Origin: Gaeumannomyces sp. JS-464
Lineage: Eukaryota > Ascomycota > Sordariomycetes > Magnaporthales > Magnaporthaceae
Direction: 5' to 3'
Length of the DNA stretch: 64,000 nt
NCBI GenBank assembly: GCA_002197995.1
Contig: NGZR01000001.1
Location: forward strand, 13,597,501 to 13,661,500
Part shown: in pieces, positions 57,701 through 64,000 of the stretch
How the letters are laid out: each line of letters begins with the position of its first letter
Position numbering within the stretch: position 1 is the first letter of the stretch
Program-made: the position numbers and the translations under genes
The notes under the pieces: model-generated
What the model was told of the DNA's origin: nothing
Seen by the model: only the letters and a program-made list of their open reading frames with translations
Database searches by the model: none

Positions 57701-59427
57701 GGCCTTTTGCTATAGCGGGTTTTTTTATAAATCGTCCTCCGCCGTAAACCTGCGAAGGATTTTGCGGCCTAATGCTTCCGCTTTATCCTTTAAAGCCATT
57801 ATAACCTCCCCGTCGATATTTAACGGGGGAGCCGTATAGCAAATGCAAATTTATGCCATTTTACAGCACGGTATAACGCGTCCGGGGAATCCACTTCTTT
57901 TAGTACGTTTGCCTAATGCTGTTTTTTAGCCGCTCGAACCGTTGCTTTTAAAGCGTGGGCTTCGGCCGTAAAAGGCCCGCCGTTTGCTATAGCTTTTGCA
58001 AAGTCCCGTTATGCGCTGGCGCACTTTTCGTTCCACTACGGTTGCCTTTTGTTTTCGGCTTTAAACCCCCGGCCGAAAGCAATTAACACATTTTTTAATA
58101 GGTTTATTAATGTTTTAGCTGCTTTATTTAAGTAACTCGTATCGTGCAAATTTCCAAATGGCGGCAAGCTTTTAGCACCGGTTGCTACCGCGTTTGTAAA
58201 AGTTAGGAGTTTATCGTCGGGCAGCGTAATCCGCTGGTAATGGGGGTAACGTTATTAAGGTTAAGGATTTCGATCCGTATTATGCATAGTCCGAATTAGT
58301 TGCTAGCAAAAGGTCGATTTCCGCTGTTATTAACGGGGCGTTGGAAAAGGTAAGGTTTAAAACACCTTTTTTATCGTACGTAAGTTAACCTAGGTTGGTA
58401 AATTAAAAAAGGTTATAAGTATTAACCCATTAGGTTATATTTTAACTTTTATTCTTATTTCCCCGGGCTGGGTTCCACCCCGGGGATAATGCGTTAAAAT
58501 CCCTAATAACGACGCATTTTGCCGTTAAGCGCCAACGTAGCAAAAGGTTTAACGAGCGTTCCAAAAGGTTTTTTAAAAGCCTGTATACGTTAACGAAGGT
58601 GCACCCGGCAACGGTTAGCCAAAGGATATCCCGGGTGTTACTTGCCGGCCGGTCCGCCACTAGCCGAAGCTTTAAGTCCTTCCGTACGTAGGTTATTACC
58701 CGGGCCTGGTTTGGTGGTTATGCCAGCTATTTACCGAAGTAAATAGCTCGTACAACGGGTGGGTACATAGCATAAACTTCCCGTTCCACGCGCTAAAAAG
58801 CTTTTGCATTAAAACCACGTCGATTTTTTAACTTTAACATAACTAAAATAAAGTAACCGCCGCTACCTAATTACGTCGAACGTTCACTTAAGCGGCGGTT
58901 AAAATACGGCGGCGTTCGGGGCGAGGCCCCGGGCGCCGGGCCTTATTCCCATACGCTTGTTATATTTGGTTAGCTATTGGCATAAGTAAAAGCGGCGGTA
59001 ATGTATTAGGGGCTTTAGTTTTAAGGCTATTAGCCGGCCGGAACGCTGGCATTTCCTGGGGGGTTTTCATTTATTTCGATAACCTTTTCGGGCTTGGGAA
59101 AATCCAGCTCCATATTTGCTAATACTTTATACTGGTTATTAAAGCTAACTTTAGGTTTTTTTACAAAGTGCCTTTTTTTACCGGCCGAACGGGCCACGCT
59201 TTCGGGGGCCGGTAAATTTGCCGGGCTTGTAACGGCGGCGGTAGCGGCGGCGGCAAAGGTAGCGGAAATAGCGGCGTTAACCGTATCGGCCGCGTGGCTA
59301 ACATCGGCGGTAACGGCCGTAATAATAACGGCGTTAGCTGTGGTAACTGCGGCGGTCGTAAAGTTCGCCGTCGAGTTAATAACTACGGCGGGGTTGCTTG
59401 TAATAGCAGCGGTTGCGGGAAGGGGAT
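54770..59427 (-). mobile_element. Tad1-like LINE, copy 1 (heavily RIP-altered)
   Basis: Minus-strand non-LTR retrotransposon, collinear with the copy to its right. It shows, from 5' to 3': an Ala-rich ORF1 (about 59430-59100), an APE-type endonuclease remnant (around 58660, STSNTRDILWLTVAGCTFVNVYR-like), reverse transcriptase (MLKKPNKKDITNPKSYRPIV at about 57480), the catalytic box now YAND at 56950-56961 instead of YADD, an RNase H and a C-terminal Cys/His part (around 55400). The left end at 54770 shares a TAAGTGAG/TATATTTAACG sequence with the left end of copy 2, which I take as the element's 3' end. Confidence 0.8.
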
Positions 59428-59524
59428 TAAGTGAGTGAGTATATTTAACGTTAGTAAGTCGGGATTTACCAGTCCCTGCCTCCCAAGGGGCATATAACGT
59501 GCTAGCGCTACCTAAGCTAAACAT
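59030..59524 (-). pseudogene. LINE copy 1 ORF1 remnant (Ala-rich)
   Basis: An open minus-strand frame is rich in Ala, Thr and Val (repeated AITANAV-like units), followed by KRHFVKKPKVSFNNQYKVLA and an acidic tail, as in the ORF1 of copy 2. The first 32 codons come from the 3' end of copy 2, so this open frame is a junction product and not the native start. Confidence 0.55.
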
Positions 59525-60470
59525 TAGGCTACATGTTGCTATCCGGCGGCTAGCAGAATTAAACCCGAAGGCACACGAAGGTCGGGCCGCGTTCCAGCGC
59601 TCCTTGTTAGTGAGCGGGCAATCGGCGGTAGGGCGTATATATATACGCCAGGGCGTTGTAAAGCGCTGCGGGTGGTAGTAGTGCGTTCGGCCGGCGAGTA
59701 TGCCGGTAAAGGGTGGGGCCGGGTTTTAGGCTGGAAGGTCCTCGGGACCCCCAGGGCCCGGCCGGAGGTGCGGGGGACCAACGAGCCTACTGTTAGTCCT
59801 TGGTACAAAGGAAAAAGGTAAAAGGTGTAAGAACAAGGAAAAGGATGTATGCGGGCTTTTTAGGCCTGTTGTTATCGTCCAGCGATAGTGTAATAATTGG
59901 TAGCTTCGGCGAACGAAGCAAAAAGGAAAGGCTTTTAAATAGCCGTTTCCAATATCCGGGCCTGTCGGAAGCCGGGGAGGGGTCCGCTATAGGCCATTTA
60001 TTTTTGCCGTTTTAGCCAACCTGCAAAATACAGGTGGGAAGGGATTTGTTTTTTCCGCAGCGGCACGGGTTATCGTCTTCGTGCTGGAACTTTCGGTGGT
60101 ACCAGTCGAAATCCCCGTAACCGGTGCGTGCGGCTATTAGCCGTTGCAGTACCCTCCGGTGCAGCTGCAACGCTTCGGGCGTATGTTGTGGTGCCGGCGG
60201 GAGGCCTATAGCCTTATACCGATCCGGAAAGTTGTTTAAACCATGCGTTCCGGGCGTCCCGGGCCGTTTTCCGGGCTAAAGCCTTTACTCCGGCCACCGT
60301 TGGTTTAAAATGTTGGGTATTGGCAGGGCCGATCCCAACTTTGCTTCGGCGTTTGCCTTTTCGTTTCCGGGGATTCCCATATGGCCCGGGGACCAGCGTA
60401 CGTATACCTGGTGTTTATCCATAAGGCAATGGATTTCTTTAAAGCCTTTGTGAACTATTAGGGGCCGTGC

Positions 60471-60731
60471 TTAAACAGCCGTTGGCCGCCGAGGTGTTAT
60501 CGAGGCACAAGTGGAAAGTGCAATTGCGGAAGCTCCAAACGGCTTTACGGAGGCCCATCCGGGCCCTTCCGCCTCGCCGTCGAATACTTCCGCGGGATGC
60601 GCCAGCCGGCCGTGCCCGGAAAGTTTGCGTTGGCCGGCTTGGTATATTACCCAGCCGTATCCAACTGCTCCGTTTTCTGCTTTGGACCCGTCGCTATATA
60701 TTATAACGTCGGTTGGGAGGTGCAAAGCCAC
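60471..60731 (-). pseudogene. LINE copy 2 RNase H domain
   Basis: An open frame shows the RNase H start VIIYSDGSKAENGAVGYGW (first catalytic Asp in SDGS) and a later HPAEVFDGEAEG carrying the conserved Glu. It ends in altered sequence. RNase H after RT is a mark of Tad1-type elements. Confidence 0.65.
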
Positions 60732-61399
60732 GCCGTAAATGCTTTAGCGGCTGCTTGCTTTTCTTGTATGGCCACCGTAAGCCCCGTATATTTATAAGAG
60801 GTAGGCCGGGCGGGTGCAAGCCGGAAAAAGTCCGGCCGTCCTTTGCAAAGGTTGCAAGCCTGCCGGGTAAGCCTGCCCTAGGCCCTCGGGCGTTAAGGCC
60901 GGCTTGGCCGCTGCGGCCAGGGGGTGTTTTTCCGGAACCGTATTTATACGGGCCGCAAAACGGAGGCGGGCTTGTTCCAAAAGCGCTGGGCGCTTGGGAT
61001 GCCGGATTCGTAATGCAATGCGTTTATCGGTGTGGTTTTCCAAGCTGGGACCACTGCTTTAAGGACGCGGTTAAGGCTTTATCGACCCGATCGATTAAAT
61101 GGCCTTGGCGGATAATTTGCTGTTGCCGGCTTGTACGGGTGTGGTTTAGTTTTACCCTATACCATACCTCGGCCCCGTATAAAGCCGTAGGGATTATAAC
61201 CGTTGTAACGGCTTTGTAAACCGAATGTGCCGGTATCCCCCTATCGAATTCGTAAGCCTTCGGAGGTTTGGCAACGCTTTGGGCTTTTGCAGCCCTGTTT
61301 TCCACGTGGGCTTTAAAATTAAGCCTTTTCGAAAAACCCCTAACCACCGTAAAGCTCCTGTAGCTTGTTGTATGGTAAGCCTTCCGCCGTAACCGCTGG

Positions 61400-62400
61400 G
61401 TTGTGGGATTTTCCGTTTGGAAAAATGCATAAGCTCGCACTTCCCCGGGTCGAAAGCAACCTTATTAGCCCTGCCCTAACGTAGGATTTCCGTAACCGTA
61501 GCCCTGCTTTACGGGAGCACTTCCGGAGTGCTACCCGTTACGCAAATGCCTATATCGTCCGCGTATCCGTACCTAATCGCTTTTGCTTTGGTAGGATTTC
61601 GGCCATATAAAGCATAAATAGGACCGGTAACGCCGGTAACCCTTGGGGTAGCCCGCAGTCCGGGGAAAAAGGGGCCGTGGCGTCCTCCAAACGCACTTTA
61701 ACCACCCTGTTTCCTGCAAAAATAATACCTATCGTACTAACGTTGGATCCCAGCCTTGGTTTAAAAGCCTTTAAAAGCCTCCGGCGAAGTACGGCGTCGA
61801 AAGCCCTTTACATCCATGGTAAAGGGCGGCCGTTTTATGCTTTTGGAAGGCCCGTTCCACCTCGTACGCATGCCGTTAAATCGATGGCGGCCTTTTTCGG
61901 GGTAGCCCCGGCGTGTTGCGGGGCTATAAGCCCGTATTGTAATGCGAGGGATGCCATCCGCGAAGCCACCAGCCGCTCCAGCCCTTTCCCTAAGCACGGG
62001 AGTAAAGCTATCGGGCGGTAGGATTTTGGGTCCGTTAAATCCGTTTTATTCGGCTTTTTTAGCATAACCACTTCCGCTGTGCGGAAAGGGGCTGGGTGGT
62101 GCCCGGCCCTAAGGCAAGCCTCGAAAAGGGCCTAACGTATTCCCCTATTGCCGGCCACGCCGCTGTAAGTAGCTTAACCGTTAAATCGACGCCCGGGCCG
62201 TGTTTGCCGTGCCAACGGTGCATTTCCGGCATTCCTTTAAAAGGACGTGGGGGTCCACGGGAGTTGTGCGGTTTTGGTAGCCCTTTGCTGTAACGGGTCC
62301 TTTATTCGTCCTCCGCCGTAAACCTACGGAGGATTTTGCGGCCTAATGCTTCCGCTTTATCTTTGGGGCTATTATAACCTCCCCGTTAATATTTAACGGG
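61400..62400 (-). pseudogene. LINE copy 2 reverse transcriptase
   Basis: The minus strand carries the RT fingers segment (KPNKTDLTDPKSYRPIALLP), the LVASRMASLALQYGLIAPQH block and the catalytic YADD at 61554-61565. Small frame changes separate the blocks (for example between the frames open at 62071-61835 and 61997-61761), so the protein is not continuous. Confidence 0.65.
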
Positions 62401-63493
62401 GGAAGCCGTATAGCGGGTGTAAGTTTATGCCACTTTACAGCACGGTATAGCGCTTTCGGGAATCCATTTCTTTAGCACGCTGGCCCAATGCTGTTTTTTA
62501 GCCGTCCGAACCGTTGCTTTTAAAGCACGGGCTTCGGCCGTAAAAGGCCCGCCGTTTCCCATAGCTTTTGCAAATCCCGTTACGTTGGCGCACTTTTCGT
62601 TCCACTAGGTTGGCCTTTTCTTTTGGCTTTAGGCCCCCGGCCGAAAGCCATTAACGCATTTTTTAATAAGTTTGTTAATGCTTCGGCCGCTTTATCCAGG
62701 TGTTCCGCAGTGCCTGGGTTTGTAAATGTGGCAAGTTGCCGGCCCCCGTTTACCGCGTTTGCGAAAAACGGTAGTTTATCGTTTGGTAGCGTAATACGCC
62801 GGCAGTCCGGAACGAAGTTATTGCGGTTAGGAATTTCGATCCGTATCGAGCGGTGGTCCGAATCGGTTGCTAGCGAAGGTCGATTTCCGCTGTTGCTAAA
62901 AGGGCGTTGGAAAAGGTAAAATCCAAAACGCCCCCGTCGTTATGCGTAGGTTGGCCTGGTCGGTAAGTAGGAGGAGGTTATAAGTATTAGCCTATTGGGC
63001 TATATCCTGGCCCCTATTCCTATTACTTTAACCGGATCCCACGCCGGGAACCTGCGTTAAAGTTTCCAGCTATAATGCATTTTGCCGTTGGGCGCCAACG
63101 TAGTAAAAGGTCCAACGAGGGTTCCGAAGGTCCCCTAAAGGCCTATATACGTTAACGAAGGTGCACTTGGCGACGGTAAGCCAAAGGATGTCCCGGGTGT
63201 TGCCTGCCGGCCGGTCCGCTACGGGCCGAAACCCCGGGTCCTTCCGTACGTAAGTTATTACCCGAGGCCTGGTTTTGGTCGTGCCAGCTATTTACCGGAG
63301 TAAATAGCTCGTACGACGGGTGGGTGCAAAGCATAAGCTTCCTTTTACGCGCTAGGCTTGCATTAGCACCACGTCGATATTTTAGCTCCAAAATAGTTGG
63401 AGTAAAGTAGCCCCCGCTTCCCAGCTACGTCGAACGTTCGCTTGGGCGGCGGTTAAAGCACGGCGTTCGGGGCGAAGCCCCGGGCGCCGGGCC

Positions 63494-63979
63494 CTATTGC
63501 CATGCGTTTGTTATCCGGTTGGCTGCTGGCATACGTAAAAGCGGCGTTGGTATTGGGGGTTTGGCTTTAAGTTGTTGGCCGGCGGTACCGTCGGTTTCCT
63601 CCAAAGGGTTTCCGGTTATTTCGATAGCCCTTTCGGGCTCGGGAGTCCAGTTCCATATCCGCCAGTACTTCGTATTGGTTGTTAAAACTAACCCTAAGCC
63701 TTTTGGCAGGGTGCCTTTTGCCGGCCGTACGGGCCGCGCCTCGGGGGCCAGCGGATTTGCCGGGCTTACCTCGGCAGCGTCGGCGGTGGCAGCAGCGGCA
63801 GGAACGGCGGCGGCGGCGGGGGTAACGGAAGCAGCGGCGTTACCGGTACCGGCCGCGGGATTGGCATTAGCGGTAACGGTTACAACGGAATTGTCCGTAG
63901 TAACCGCGGTTGCAGGAAGGGCGTTGGCGGTGGCGGCCGCGGCGGCCGCGGCGGTGGCGGCGGCAGCGGCGGCTTCCAC
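63494..63979 (-). pseudogene. LINE copy 2 ORF1 (gag-like, Ala-rich)
   Basis: A 161-codon open frame starts with a long low-complexity Ala/Thr run, continues with PANPLAPEARPVRPAKGTLP and ends after ITNAW. It corresponds to the ORF1 of Tad1-type elements, which binds RNA. The true start probably lies upstream of the window edge. No CCHC knuckle is visible in the part seen. Confidence 0.5.
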
Positions 63980-64000
63980 CTTTTTTACCGCCGCCCGGTA

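Larger units (their letters stand above)
59428..64000 (-). mobile_element. Tad1-like LINE, copy 2 (runs off the window)
   Basis: A second, less mutated minus-strand LINE abuts copy 1 head-to-tail. It contains Ala-rich ORF1 (63979-63494), an endonuclease part with SYELFTPVNSWHD (around 63330), reverse transcriptase with MLKKPNKTDLTDPKSYRPIA and LPCLGKGLERLVA (62071-61835), an intact YADD box at 61554-61565 within RYGYADDIGICVTG, and an RNase H with VIIYSDGSKAENGAVGYGW (60731-60471). Frame changes between these parts show it is not intact. The 5' end lies beyond 64000. Confidence 0.85.

Noticed and set aside
60713..61219. 168-codon plus-strand frame
   Set aside because: Opposite strand of the LINE RNase H/RT region; the minus strand carries the recognisable motifs.
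1..64000. CRISPR array, bacterial operon signals or riboswitch
   Set aside because: No spaced identical repeats of that kind; introns and gene families show a fungal nuclear genome.

Overview
The window reads as nuclear DNA of a filamentous ascomycete. The genes have many short introns (about 55-160 nt, GT..AG, often with a CTAAC-type branch site). The gene families (HR-PKS, fungal rhodopsin-domain membrane protein, DHA2 MFS, REI1, fungal CorA-like, TPR-CHAT) are typical of Pezizomycotina. AT-rich blocks are filled with transposons that carry repeat-induced point mutation (RIP). A Sordariomycete is my best guess from the overall look of the proteins; that is inference.

Layout. 1-4.7 kb: RIP-degraded repeats, including a short Ty1/copia-type element (2595-4250) with two 147-bp LTRs and a TAGGT target duplication. 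4.7-11 kb: a truncated REI1 paralogue, one unknown spliced gene (6773-7818), a PIF/Harbinger-type MITE (8875-9535) and a Tc1-like transposase with three stops. 11.7-37 kb is the gene-bearing part: alpha/beta hydrolase, rhodopsin-domain protein, DUF3445 (HDOD-type) oxidoreductase, DHA2 transporter, two small spliced genes, a CorA-like membrane protein, and a protein kinase with a von Willebrand A-like C-terminus. 33.9-45.5 kb is a compact polyketide locus: a hydrolase of the polyketide-transferase kind, a stand-alone enoyl reductase, and, divergent from it, a highly reducing PKS (KS-AT-DH-cMT-KR-ACP) with no ER domain of its own. 46.2-47.2 kb holds a decayed TPR-CHAT fragment. 47.2-64 kb is a nest of transposons: a minus-strand Ty3/gypsy chromovirus split by a Fot1/pogo copy and bordered by a second, then two head-to-tail Tad1-like LINEs that run off the right edge.

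How the genes fit together. PKS, trans-enoyl reductase and hydrolase form a credible biosynthetic unit: the PKS builds and C-methylates/reduces the chain, the separate ER supplies the missing enoyl reduction, and the hydrolase may release or transfer the product. The DHA2 transporter and the DUF3445 oxidoreductase 15-20 kb to the left could belong to an extended cluster, but regulators and other tailoring enzymes are not visible, so this is only a possibility.

Quality. Several otherwise healthy genes (first hydrolase, CorA-like, kinase, PKS) are broken by isolated one-base frame changes without RIP stops. These look more like uncorrected sequencing indels than decay, and they make the exact protein sequences of those genes unreliable.
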